A DNA stretch of 64,000 bases from NCBI GenBank assembly GCA_036824005.1, contig DAITBA010000014.1:65346-129345 (forward strand). The letters are read 5' to 3'. Positions 52,416 to 62,300 of this stretch are shown piece after piece. The stretch is from DAITBA01 sp036824005. GTDB lineage: Bacteria > Pseudomonadota > Gammaproteobacteria > Burkholderiales > Rhodocyclaceae. The notes under the pieces are model-generated. The model searched no databases and was not told the origin of the DNA. It worked only from the letters and a program-made list of their open reading frames with translations. How positions within the stretch are numbered: position 1 is the stretch's first letter; the number at the start of each line of letters is the position of its first letter. The translations under genes were made by a program, and so were the position numbers.

Positions 52416-54584
52416 TCAGTGCGCCGAATAGATGTTGCGCACGTATTCGTCCACCATGCGCGCAGCACAGAAGCGCGGGCCGACGGTGCGCAGGGACGCC
52501 TTGATGCGCGCCACCCAGCCGCGGGGAATGCCGGCGCCGTCTCGGGTGTAGAACATCGGAATCACCTCGCGCTCGAGCAGGTCGTAGAGCGACGCGGCGT
52601 CGCGCGCGTCCTTGACCGCGGTGTTTGCGTCCTCGGTGCCGTCGATCGCCCAGCCGTTGCTGCCGTCATAGGCTTCGGCCCACCAACCGTCGAGCACGCT
52701 CAGATTGAGCGTGCCGCTGAAGGCCGCCTTCATGCCGCTGGTACCGCTCGCTTCCAGCGGTGGACGCGGCAGATTCACCCACACGTCACAGCCGGAGGTG
52801 AGGATGCTCGACAAGCCGATGTCATAGTCCTCGATGAAGGCGATGCGTCCGCCGACGCGCGGGTCGCCCTTCAACCCGAACATCTGCACGACCAGCCGCT
52901 TGGCGTCGTCGTCCCGGGGGTGGGCCTTACCGGCGTAGAGGAGCTGCATCGGGCGCGGGCCGTCGAGCAGGCGCAGGAAGCGCTCCGGATCCTGGATCAG
53001 CAAATGCAGCCGCTTGTAGGTCGCCATCCGGCGCGCAAAGCCCAGAGTCAGCACGTCGGGGTCGAACTTGATGGCGGCCTTCATCACGTATTCCATGGTG
53101 TCGCCGCGCGTCAGGCGGTCCGTTACCGTGCGCGACTTCACCCAGCCGATCAGGCGTTGGTTGATGGCCCGGCGCACCGCCCACAGTTCCTCGTCGGGGA
53201 TCTTGTCCACCGCCTTCCACGTCGCGGGATCGGCGACCCGATCCGGCTTCGACCAGCCGTGATCGAGGTGGCGGTCGAGAAGCTCACGCATGAGCGGCGA
53301 CATCCAGCTCAGCACGTGGGCGCCGTTGGTGACATGGGTGATGGGCACTTCGTCCACACCGCGGCCGGGATACAGGCCCTGCCACATGCGGCGTGCCACG
53401 GCGCCGTGGATTTGGCTGACGCCGTTGCAAGAGCGGCTGACCCGGATCGCCAGCGCCGTCATGCCGATGGGCTCGTGGTAGTTGTTCGGGGTGATGCGTC
53501 CCAGATCGAGCAGGCTCTCGACATCGGTGCGCAGTTGCTGCGCCACGCCTGGAAACACCGCGGCGATTTCCTCGCGCGAGTAACCCTCGTTGCCGGCCGG
53601 CACCGGTGTATGCGTCGTGAATACGATGCGCCTGCGCACGTGCTCGACCGCGGTGTGGAAGGGCGTGCCGTGGGCGACTTCGCGGCCGACCAGTTCCAGC
53701 GCCGCGGTGGCCGGATGCCCCTCGTTCATGTGTATGACCGACGGCACGATGCCCAGCGCACCGAGCGCACGCACACCGCCGACCCCCAGCAGCGCGTACT
53801 GCGCCAGGCGAATTTCGCGATTGCCCTCGTACAAGCGCGAGGTGATGAAGCGCTGTTTGGGGGTGTTCTCGCGCAGTTCCGTGTCGAGAAGAAACAGCGG
53901 CACGCGGCCGACGTCGACGCGCCAGAGGTGGGCCGATACTTCCTCGCCCCAGATCGGCACTTTGACCACAACCGGCCGGCCGTCGTCGCCGGTCACTTTG
54001 GTGCACGGACGCCGCTCGGGATCCGTTTCATACCAGTATTCGTGCTGCCAGCCGCCGGCATCGACGCGCTGGTGGAAGTAGCCCTGACGGTAGAGCAGGC
54101 CGACGCCGACCATGGGCAGGGCCTGGTCGGAGGCTTCCTTGAGGATGTCGCCCGCGAGCACGCCCAGACCGCCCGAATACACCGGCAGACAGCGGTGCAG
54201 GCCGAACTCGGCACAGAAGAACGCGATGGGATGCCGCGTGTTGATGGCCTCGCCGATCTCGCGCGCCGGCCGCGCCGCGTCCTCTTCCAAGGCATCGCGC
54301 AAGGCTTCCACGCGCGCGACGATTTTCGGGTCCATGGCGGCGCGCTCGAGGTGCTCCTGCCGCGCCTCGACCAGAAAACGCACGGGATTCTGACGGCACA
54401 AGCGCCATCGATAAGCATCGATGTCGCGGAAAACCTGCTCGCCATCAGGATGCCAGACCCAGCCGAAGTTGTAGGCAACCTGCGCCAAAGGCGCCAGCCG
54501 AGCCGGCACGAATCGGGCAAGAGCCTGCGCCGCCCGTCTCAAGTCCCTGGCACCGCTTCGTATTCCTTCTTTCTTTCCGTGCAT
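52416..54584 (-). CDS. glgP: Alpha-glucan phosphorylase (GT35)
   Basis: A 722-residue PLP-dependent phosphorylase releasing glucose 1-phosphate from alpha-1,4-glucan. It is the shorter TIGR02094-like type. Features are the N-terminal DUF3417-like domain, then AFFCAEFGLHRCLPVYSGGLG, VTNGAHVLSWMSP and the PLP lysine Lys619 in GTSGMKAAFSG. A GGGAGGA ribosome site precedes the ATG. Its product, glucose 1-phosphate, enters glycolysis via phosphoglucomutase and pgi. Confidence 0.95.
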   Translation of the reverse strand: MHGKKEGIRSGARDLRRAAQALARFVPARLAPLAQVAYNFGWVWHPDGEQVFRDIDAYRWRLCRQNPVRFLVEARQEHLERAAMDPKIVARVEALRDALEEDAARPAREIGEAINTRHPIAFFCAEFGLHRCLPVYSGGLGVLAGDILKEASDQALPMVGVGLLYRQGYFHQRVDAGGWQHEYWYETDPERRPCTKVTGDDGRPVVVKVPIWGEEVSAHLWRVDVGRVPLFLLDTELRENTPKQRFITSRLYEGNREIRLAQYALLGVGGVRALGALGIVPSVIHMNEGHPATAALELVGREVAHGTPFHTAVEHVRRRIVFTTHTPVPAGNEGYSREEIAAVFPGVAQQLRTDVESLLDLGRITPNNYHEPIGMTALAIRVSRSCNGVSQIHGAVARRMWQGLYPGRGVDEVPITHVTNGAHVLSWMSPLMRELLDRHLDHGWSKPDRVADPATWKAVDKIPDEELWAVRRAINQRLIGWVKSRTVTDRLTRGDTMEYVMKAAIKFDPDVLTLGFARRMATYKRLHLLIQDPERFLRLLDGPRPMQLLYAGKAHPRDDDAKRLVVQMFGLKGDPRVGGRIAFIEDYDIGLSSILTSGCDVWVNLPRPPLEASGTSGMKAAFSGTLNLSVLDGWWAEAYDGSNGWAIDGTEDANTAVKDARDAASLYDLLEREVIPMFYTRDGAGIPRGWVARIKASLRTVGPRFCAARMVDEYVRNIYSAH

Positions 54585-54720
54585 GGACGATCCTCCCTAG
54601 AGATCTGTGCCGCGCCCTCGTCGGGTGCGCGGCACCCGGGGGCGTCTTGGAAGACGGAACACCGAAGGTGGGAAGCGTACTGCAAGATGGCGGCGCAGGA
54701 AAGCGTCGCGGCAACAATTT

Positions 54721-55962
54721 TCACTCGCTGCGGCTCGCGGCGTACGGCCCGGCGCGCTGCAGCCGCAGGATCATCCAGGGCCCGAGCAGTGCCCCGAAAC
54801 CCAATGACGCCCATGCCAGTCCCCAGGGCAGCACGCTCGCGCCGCCGTATGCCGCGCGGCCGAAATCGAGGATCGCCCCGAAGAGGACGGGACTGACTGC
54901 GCCCGCGCCAAAGCCCAGCACCGAGCGCACCGAGTAGGCCGCGCCGAGTCGCTGCGGCGGCACGACCTCCGCCAGCGCCGTGGAATACACCGACGAGTCC
55001 GCGATGGCTGCCAGGTTGTAGAACAACGCCATCGCCGTCAGCAGCCACAGCGGCAGGGCGATCATCCAGCCGAAGGCAAAGGAACAGGCGAGACTGGCGC
55101 AGCTCATGATCAGCATGACGCGCGGGCGCCCCAGCCGGTCCGAGAGCGTGCCGCCGACGACGCTGCCCAGCACGCTGACCAAGTGCGACAGCGCCGCCGC
55201 GGCGATGCCGCCGCTCGTCGTGGTGGCGCCGCTCGCGGCTGCGGCCGCCGCAAGGTATGCCGGTAGCCACGCCCACATGCCCAGAAGTTCCCAGCAGTGG
55301 AAGGTATAGGCGAGGATGCAGGCCATGGCCCGGCCATCGCGCAGCACGGCTGCGATGGAGGCGAATTGCCCGCGCGGCGGCGCAGCGGAGTACACCTGAT
55401 TCGGCACCTCCCGCGACGCCAGACGTGCGCAGACCGTGCCGAACACCGCGCCGGCGGCCGCGACGGCCAGCCCGATGCGCCAGGCATCGGCGGGCAGCAG
55501 GCTGATGACGCCGAGGGAGGCCGCGTAACCCAGCGAGCCTGCGGCGAGGAACAAACCCATTGCCCGGCCACGCCGCGCCGGCGCCGCTTCCTGGAAGATC
55601 AGCGCCAGACCCGGCGTGTACGATCCGCCCGAGCACAGCCCCGCCAGCCCATAGAGCAGCAGCGCGGAGAGGAACCCGTCGGCGAGCGAGGCGAAGGCTA
55701 GGGCGGCGGCCGATGCGACGACGCTCGAAGCGAGAAAGGTGCGCCGTGCGCCGTAGCGGTCGGCAAGGAAACCGACGCCGAACAGCGAGGTGAGGAAACC
55801 GGCGTGCCAGGCGCTCTGGATCGACCCCGCCTGGGAGGCCGACATCCCCCACTGCAACGTCACCGCCGGCAGAATGCCGGAATAGGCAGAGAAAATAAGC
55901 GAATGGCCGAACCGGCTCAGGCACAGCCAGAGGAGCCAACTCCCGGAGGATCGGTCAGTCAT
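54721..55962 (-). CDS. Major facilitator superfamily transporter
   Basis: A 413-residue protein with 12 predicted membrane helices. It has the MFS loop motif FLADRYGARRTFLAS between helices 2 and 3 and a similar one (GTLSDRLGRPRVMLI) in the second half. The substrate cannot be assigned; the fold resembles the UhpC/Arabinose-family cluster. Ribosome site GGAGGA is a little far from the ATG. A repeat element lies just upstream. Confidence 0.88.
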   Translation of the reverse strand: MTDRSSGSWLLWLCLSRFGHSLIFSAYSGILPAVTLQWGMSASQAGSIQSAWHAGFLTSLFGVGFLADRYGARRTFLASSVVASAAALAFASLADGFLSALLLYGLAGLCSGGSYTPGLALIFQEAAPARRGRAMGLFLAAGSLGYAASLGVISLLPADAWRIGLAVAAAGAVFGTVCARLASREVPNQVYSAAPPRGQFASIAAVLRDGRAMACILAYTFHCWELLGMWAWLPAYLAAAAAASGATTTSGGIAAAALSHLVSVLGSVVGGTLSDRLGRPRVMLIMSCASLACSFAFGWMIALPLWLLTAMALFYNLAAIADSSVYSTALAEVVPPQRLGAAYSVRSVLGFGAGAVSPVLFGAILDFGRAAYGGASVLPWGLAWASLGFGALLGPWMILRLQRAGPYAASRSE

Positions 55963-55978
55963 CCGAAGAAACCTGCTT

Positions 55979-56098
55979 CACCGCAGAGGACACAGAGAAA
56001 AAACAGTCCTTGGAGCAACCCGACCACCAACTTTTTCGGTAACTAATCGATTTTCGCCTCCCTTGATTTCCTCTGCGTCCTCCGCGTCCTCTGCGGTG
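55979..56098. repeat. Inverted-repeat intergenic element (copy C)
   Basis: Left arm CACCGCAGAGGACACAGAG; right arm reverse-complemented CACCGCAGAGGACGCGGAGG, GACGCAGAGG and GAAATCAAGG. The two arms form a long imperfect hairpin around an AATCGATT core. It fills the gap between the MFS transporter and EF-G-like genes. The best preserved of the family in this window. Confidence 0.75.
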
Positions 56099-56122
56099 CT
56101 TTGCATTGTTTGCACGTACGCC

Positions 56123-58210
56123 TCACCGGAACGCCTCCCCGCTCAGCACGGCCTTGGCCAGCGCCGGGGGCACGGGTGCGTAGTGATCGAACTCCATGGT
56201 GAACTGGCCCCGCCCCTGGGTGGCGGAGCGCAGTTCCGTGACATAGCCGAACATCTCGGCCAAGGGCACCTGCCCCATCACCGCCTCCATGCCGCCGGGA
56301 TGACTGTCCACGTTCTGGATCTCGGCGCGCCGGGCCACCAGTTGCGCCAGCACGGCGCCGGTGTACTCATGGGGCACGAGCACTTCGATGCGGAACACCG
56401 GCTCGAGCAGCGTCGGCTCGCCCTGCCGCAGGCCGTCGCGGAACGCCGTCGTGGCGGCGGTGCGAAAGGCGATGTCGGTGGACTCCGTGGCGTGGCTCGA
56501 GCCGCCGATGAGACGCACCGCCACGTCGGTAACGGCGTAGCCCGCCAGCACGCCGCTGTGCGCCGCGGCCCGCACGCCCTGCTCTACGGCGGCAACGAAA
56601 GGCGCCGGGATGAGCGAGGCGCTGACCGCGTTGTCGAAGTGCACGCCGGTGCCGGGTTCGCCGGGCGCCAGGCTCAGAATGACATGGCCATACTGGCCGC
56701 GGCCGCTGGCGAGATGCACGAACTTGCCCTCCACCTCCGGTACCGGCCGGGCGATGGTCTCCTTGTAGGCAACCAGCGGCCGGCCCACCAGCGCCTGCAC
56801 GCCGTATTCGCGGCGCAGCCGCTCCAGCAGCACTTCCAGGTGCAGCTCGCCCATGCCGGCGACGACGGTCTGGCCGGATTCCTCGTCAACGCCGAGATGG
56901 AAGGTCGGGTCTTCCTCGGTCAGCTTGCGCAGCGACTGCTCGAGACGCTCGTGGTCGGCGGCCGTCTTCGGTTCGACGACGGCACGGATCACCGGCTCGG
57001 GAAAACTGATCGCCTCCAGCACGACCGGACGTTCCGGCGCGCACAACGTATCGCCGGTGAGCGTACGGTTGAGGCCCAGGATCGCAGCGATGTCGCCGGC
57101 ATGGATGCTGTCCACGTCCTCGCGGTGGTTGGCGTACATGCGCAGCAGGCGCGCGACGCGCTCCTTGCGACTGCGCGTGGCGTTGTGCACGGCCATGCCG
57201 GCGCGCATCACGCCGGAGTAGACGCGCACATAGGACAGGTGACCGACGTAGGGATCGGCGGCAATCTTGAACACCAGCGCCGCCAGCGGCTCACCGTCCT
57301 CCGGCCGCAGCGCCACCGCACCGCCGCCGGCGGGGTCGATGCCCTGCACGGCGCCGACATCGAGCGGCGAGGGCAGGAAGTCCACCACGCCGTCGAGCAG
57401 CGGCTGAATGCCGACATCGCGCAAGGCGGCGCCGCAAAACACCGGGAACAACCGGTTGGCGAGCGTCGCCCGGCGCAGCGCGGCGCGCAATGCGGGAGCG
57501 TCTGGCGGCTCGCCGGAGAGGTAACGCTCCAGCAGAACGTCGTCCGCCTCCGCCACCCGCTCGATCAGAACGGCACGGGCAGCCTCGGCCGCGGCGCGCA
57601 GCCCGACGGGGATTTCCGTTTGCTCGGGCGGCCGTCCCATTTCGCCGCACCAGCGCAGCGCCGTCATGGTGACCAGATCGACGACGCCCTCGAATTCACC
57701 CTCCTGCCCGATGGGCAATTGCAAACAGGCGGTGGCCGCGCCCAGGCGCTCGCCGATGCTCGCCACGGCGCGCTGGAAGTCGGCGCCGACACGGTCCATC
57801 TTGTTTACGAAACACAGCCGCGGCACGCGATGGCGCTCGGCCTGGCGCCACACCGTTTCGCTCTGCGGCTGTACGCCATGCACGGCGTCGAAGACGACGA
57901 CGCAGCCGTCGAGCACGCGCAGCGCACGCTGCACCTCGGCGGTGAAATCGATATGTCCAGGCGTGTCGATCAGATTGATGACGCAATCGCGCCACTGGGC
58001 CGTGATGGCGGCGGAGACGATGGTGATGCCGCGCTCGCGCTCCTGCTCCATCCAGTCGGTGACCGTGGTGCCCTCGTCCACGGAGCCGAGGCGATGTGTG
58101 CGCCCCGTGTGAAACAGGATACGGTCAGTAGCGGTAGTCTTGCCGGCGTCGATGTGGGCTATGACGCCGATATTGCGCAGATGGGCGAGCGTTGGCGGCG
58201 GCACGGGCAC
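56123..58210 (-). CDS. fusA: Elongation factor G paralogue (EF-G2-like)
   Basis: A 695-residue translational GTPase. G1 VIAHIDAGKTT, G2/effector RGITIVSAA, G3 LIDTPGHIDF and G4 FVNKMDR are intact, and domains II-V follow with GELHLEVLLERL. It is not in a str operon (no rpsL, rpsG or tuf), and its sequence departs from standard FusA (for example DGCVVVFDAVHGVQPQ), so it is probably a second EF-G for stress or recycling. It starts at GTG 3 bases after the HD-GYP gene stop. Confidence 0.9.
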   Translation of the reverse strand: MPVPPPTLAHLRNIGVIAHIDAGKTTATDRILFHTGRTHRLGSVDEGTTVTDWMEQERERGITIVSAAITAQWRDCVINLIDTPGHIDFTAEVQRALRVLDGCVVVFDAVHGVQPQSETVWRQAERHRVPRLCFVNKMDRVGADFQRAVASIGERLGAATACLQLPIGQEGEFEGVVDLVTMTALRWCGEMGRPPEQTEIPVGLRAAAEAARAVLIERVAEADDVLLERYLSGEPPDAPALRAALRRATLANRLFPVFCGAALRDVGIQPLLDGVVDFLPSPLDVGAVQGIDPAGGGAVALRPEDGEPLAALVFKIAADPYVGHLSYVRVYSGVMRAGMAVHNATRSRKERVARLLRMYANHREDVDSIHAGDIAAILGLNRTLTGDTLCAPERPVVLEAISFPEPVIRAVVEPKTAADHERLEQSLRKLTEEDPTFHLGVDEESGQTVVAGMGELHLEVLLERLRREYGVQALVGRPLVAYKETIARPVPEVEGKFVHLASGRGQYGHVILSLAPGEPGTGVHFDNAVSASLIPAPFVAAVEQGVRAAAHSGVLAGYAVTDVAVRLIGGSSHATESTDIAFRTAATTAFRDGLRQGEPTLLEPVFRIEVLVPHEYTGAVLAQLVARRAEIQNVDSHPGGMEAVMGQVPLAEMFGYVTELRSATQGRGQFTMEFDHYAPVPPALAKAVLSGEAFR

Positions 58211-58213
58211 GAG

Positions 58214-59374
58214 TCATGATTGCGGCGGGTCCACATTGTCGCCGAAACGCGTGGCGATGTCGCGAAACTCGTCCGTGATCTCGAACATGGCGTCCACCAC
58301 CGCCGGATCGAAGTGGCTGGCGCGTTGGGCGGCAATGGCACCGAGCGCGTGCTCGTGGGAATAGGCGTCCTTGTAGACGCGCCGGGAAATCAAGGCGTCA
58401 TAGACATCGGCCACGGCCATCAGCCGCGCCGACAGCGGAATCGCCTCGCCGGCCAGCCCCTCGGGATAGCCGCTGCCGTCCCACCACTCGTGGTGGCTGT
58501 AGGCGATCTCGCGCGCATGCCGCAGGAAGGATGCATTGGCGTCGCCCAATTCCTGCTCGGCGCTGGCGATGGCCGCGCGTCCGTACTCGGTGTGCCGCTT
58601 CATCACCTGCCACTCGTCATCCGTCAGCTTGCCCGGCTTGAGGAGGATGGCATCGGGAATGGCGACTTTGCCGACGTCGTGCAGCGGCGCCGACCTGAAC
58701 AGCAGGCACACGGTCTCGTCGTCCAGCTGGTCGCGGTAGCGCGGTTGCTCGCGCAGTTGCAGCGCCAGAGCACGGACGTAGTTCTGGGTGCGCCGGATGT
58801 GGTTGCCGGTTTCGTCGTCGCGTGCCTCGGCAAGCGCGCAAAAGGCGCTGATGGTGGCGGACTGGGCAGCGGAGATCTCCTGCTCCTGGCGCACCAGCTC
58901 GTGCGACTGGCGCACGATCTCCGCGGTGCGCTCGGCCACCAGGCGCTCCAGATCCTCGTTGCGCAGGCGCAGCAGCGCAGAGGCACGGGCGAGCTCGAGA
59001 TGGTTGCGCACGCGCGCCAGCACCACCGGCGGCGAGAAGGGCCGGTGAATGAAATCCTCGGCGCCCAGCGACAGGCCGCGGGTCTCGTCGGCCACACCGT
59101 CGAGGCTGGTGAGGAAGATCACCGGGATGTCGCGCGTGCGCGGCGACCCTTTCAATCGCCGGCAGATCTCATAGCCGTCCAATCCCGGCATCATGACATC
59201 GAGCAGGATCAGATCGGCAGCGCCGCCGCCGTGCAGGTAATCGAGCGCCTGCAACCCGTCGCTCGCCGTATGCACGTCGTAGTGCGCACCAAGCAGATCC
59301 TCCAACACCAGCAAGTTGTCGGGCTGATCATCGACGATCAGCAGACGGGCACTACTTTCCGTCAAGGCATGCAC
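58214..59374 (-). CDS. HD-GYP domain response regulator
   Basis: A 386-residue protein. The receiver domain (residues 1-125) has LLIVDDQPDN and phosphoacceptor Asp in LILLDVMMPGLDG. After a coiled-coil linker comes the HD-GYP domain: HIRRTQNYV, HDVGKVAIPDAIL and HHEWWDGSGYPEG with the GYP. It should degrade cyclic di-GMP to pGpG/GMP. I chose the GTG at 59374, six bases after AAGGA; the ATG at 59485 would overlap the kinase gene by 101 bases. It lies 10 bases after the hybrid kinase stop. Confidence 0.93.
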   Translation of the reverse strand: MHALTESSARLLIVDDQPDNLLVLEDLLGAHYDVHTASDGLQALDYLHGGGAADLILLDVMMPGLDGYEICRRLKGSPRTRDIPVIFLTSLDGVADETRGLSLGAEDFIHRPFSPPVVLARVRNHLELARASALLRLRNEDLERLVAERTAEIVRQSHELVRQEQEISAAQSATISAFCALAEARDDETGNHIRRTQNYVRALALQLREQPRYRDQLDDETVCLLFRSAPLHDVGKVAIPDAILLKPGKLTDDEWQVMKRHTEYGRAAIASAEQELGDANASFLRHAREIAYSHHEWWDGSGYPEGLAGEAIPLSARLMAVADVYDALISRRVYKDAYSHEHALGAIAAQRASHFDPAVVDAMFEITDEFRDIATRFGDNVDPPQS

Positions 59375-59384
59375 GTCAGTTCCT

Positions 59385-62300
59385 TCAGGGAGTATTCCCC
59401 ACGGTGGCCGGCGCGTCGCGCCCAACCAGTTCTCCGAGCAGCGCCTCGACCGCCTGGGACAGTTGCTCGGCGAGCTGCCAAGCATCCGGTCTGGCAGCCC
59501 GCGCCGCCTCCTCGGTCGCGGCGGCGAGCGCCTGCAGGCGGACCGCGACGAGATTGCCGGCGCTGCCCTTCAGCTTGTGGGCAATGAAGACAAGCGTATC
59601 GAGATCCTGTTCGACGATAGCCTGCCGCAAACGCGCCGGCGTCTCGGCATGGGTTTCCGCCGCGGTGATTAGCAGGCGGTCGATGAATGCCTGCTTGTTT
59701 TTGTAGCGGGCCGACAGCGCAATGCGATCGATCAGCGCCGCGTCGGCGGGTACAGTCGCGCCGTCCTGGGCGGCGGACGGTGCGGGCGCGGCGGCCACGG
59801 CGCCCTCGCCGCCCGCATGCCGGCGACGGCGCAGGATGGCCGCGACCAGAGCGTCGATGTCGACCGGCTTGGCAATGTGCTCCACCATGCCGGCGGCAAG
59901 GCAACGGGCGCGCTCCTCGGGCATGGCATGGGCGGTCAGTCCGATCACGGGCAGATTCGCGTCCAGGGCGAGGATGCGCCGCGCCGTTTCGTAGCCGTCG
60001 ATGCCCGGCATCTGGATGTCCGTCAGCACGATATCGAACGCAGAGCCACCCTCCCGCTCGATGCGCGTCAGCGCCTGCCGGCCGTCATGGGCAAGGCTGA
60101 GCTGCGCGCCTTCGCGCTCAAGGATTTCCTCCAGTACCAGGCGATTGACCTCGTTGTCCTCGACCGCCAGCACGCGCACGCCCGCCAGTCGCGACGCCAA
60201 GGCCGGCGCTTCCTGTCCGGGTGCCGTGGCGCGGCATGCCGCGAGCAACTGGCGCGCGCGCAGGGGCCGCTCGATCAACTGCACCTGTTCGCGCAAGGAC
60301 AGCGGCACGGACTCGCTCAGACCCGGCGTAGCGATTAGCGCCAGTCGCCGGCCGCTCGCCGCGCGCTCGCCCGCCCGGTCGAGTTGCGTCTTGTCCAGCA
60401 CGCGCGCATCCAGCGCCACCAGCGCGGCTTCGGTGGCCAGCGCCTCGTCCGGTGCCATCACCGCGACGCCGGCCCCAATCGATTCCAGGGCACGCCGCAC
60501 GCGATCGGCCTCGGGCGCGGGCAGGCCGGCCAGAACGATCCGCTCACCGTCCGCCACCACGGGGGCACTGGCCCCTGCGAGCGGTAAGCGCACGGTGAAG
60601 CAGGCGCCATCGTCCAGGCGGCTGTCCACGTGGATCGATCCACCCATCATGTCGACCAACCGCTTGCTGATGGCGAGCCCCAGCCCGGTACCTCCGAAGC
60701 GGCGCGTGGTGGAACCGTCCGCCTGCTCGAAGGGCTGGAACAGCCGCGCCACCTGATCCTCGCCCATGCCGATGCCGCTGTCGGCAACGCGCAGAACCAG
60801 CTCGTCGCCCTCCCGGCATACTGCGAGGTCCACGTGCCCCCGCTCGGTAAACTTCACGGCGTTGGAAAGGAGGTTGACCAGCACTTGGGACAGGCGCAGC
60901 GCATCGCCCTGGCAGCGCTGCGGCAAATCGGCGGCCTCATGCACATTGAATGCCAATCCCTTGTCGAAAGCGGCGGCAGCGCTGAGATGCACGGCGCGGT
61001 CGATGGCCATGCCCAGATCGAACGGTGCACGTTCCAACTCCAGCTTGCCGGCTTCGATCTTGGAGAAGTCGAGGACGTCGTTGACGATGCCCAGCAGCAG
61101 TTGCCCGGAATCGAGGATGCGGTGGAAGGTATGCTGGGCACGTCGCCCGACGCTGTCGCGCATGCCCACCTGGGCCAGGCCGAGCACGGCATTGAGCGGC
61201 GTGCGGATTTCGTGGCTCATGTTGGCGAGAAATTCGCTGCGCACCGCAGCCAGGCGCCTTGCCTCGGCCAGCGCTTCGGCCTGGGCCCGCTCGGCCGCCT
61301 TGCGCTGCGTAACGTCCAGCAGCAGTCCGATGACCGCCGGCCTGCCGTCATGCACGATCGCACGCCCATAGACTTCGACGTTCATGCGCGTGCCGTCCTT
61401 GCGCAGGGCCGTAAACTCGTACTGGATGCCGTCGGCTGTACCGGACTCCCGCGCTTTCACGTTGCGCCGCACGGTGTCGCGGTCCTCCGGCGCGACGAGG
61501 TCGAGAACCGAGATGCGATCGACGATCTCTTCGGGCGAGCCATAACCGAGCACGGTTGCAAAGGCCGGATTGACGTAGCGGAAATACCCACCCTGGATGA
61601 TGTAGATTCCTGCCAGGGCCTGCTCGACCAGCCCGCGGAACCGGCTCTCCGCCTCGCGCACGGCGGCCGTGCGCAGGGCCACCAACTCCTCCAGATGGGT
61701 CTTGTGCGCCTGCAGCGCCTGCTGCGCCTCGCGCGCCTCGGTGACATCCTGGCTCATGCCGACGGCCTTGACCGGCCGTCCCTCCTGGTCGTAGACGATC
61801 TCGGCCTTGACGTGCAGCCAGCGCACGGCCCCGTCGAGCAGGATGCGGTGCTCCATGTCGTAGCCGCCGCTGCGCAGCGCCTGCTGCCATGCCGTGCGCA
61901 TGGCAGCGCGATCGTCCAGATGCAGGATCGCGAACAACTCTTCGGCGAGATGAACGCCCGGCGCCCAGCCAACCAGCCGCGCGCCCTCCTCCGACGCCGT
62001 GACCGTACCATCGACGAGATCCGCCGACCAGCCGCCGACGCGCGCCATGCTCTGGGCGCGCGCCAGCATCGCCTCGCTTTCGCGCAGCGCGATCTCCGCT
62101 AACTTCCTGACCGAGATGTCGGCATGGCTCACGACGACACCCCCGTCGGGGCCCTGGAGCGGAGATACCTTCATCTCGAACCAACGTTGCTGCGCCGGGG
62201 AATGGCACGGGTACTCGATGGTGAAGAACGGCTCGTCGCCGCCCAGCACCCGACCGATCCCCGCCAGCGCGCGGGTCGCCACGTCGTCGGCTCCCAAGCC

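Noticed and set aside
52398..54896. 832-codon plus-strand open frame antisense to glucan phosphorylase
   Set aside because: The minus-strand frame carries a full phosphorylase with PLP lysine and a ribosome site. The plus-strand translation has no recognisable domain and is rich in Arg, Ala, His and Gln, as expected for the complement of a high-GC gene.
56063..58219. 718-codon plus-strand open frame antisense to the EF-G gene
   Set aside because: It is a complement shadow: the EF-G frame has all GTPase motifs, and the antisense frame has none and begins inside a repeat element.
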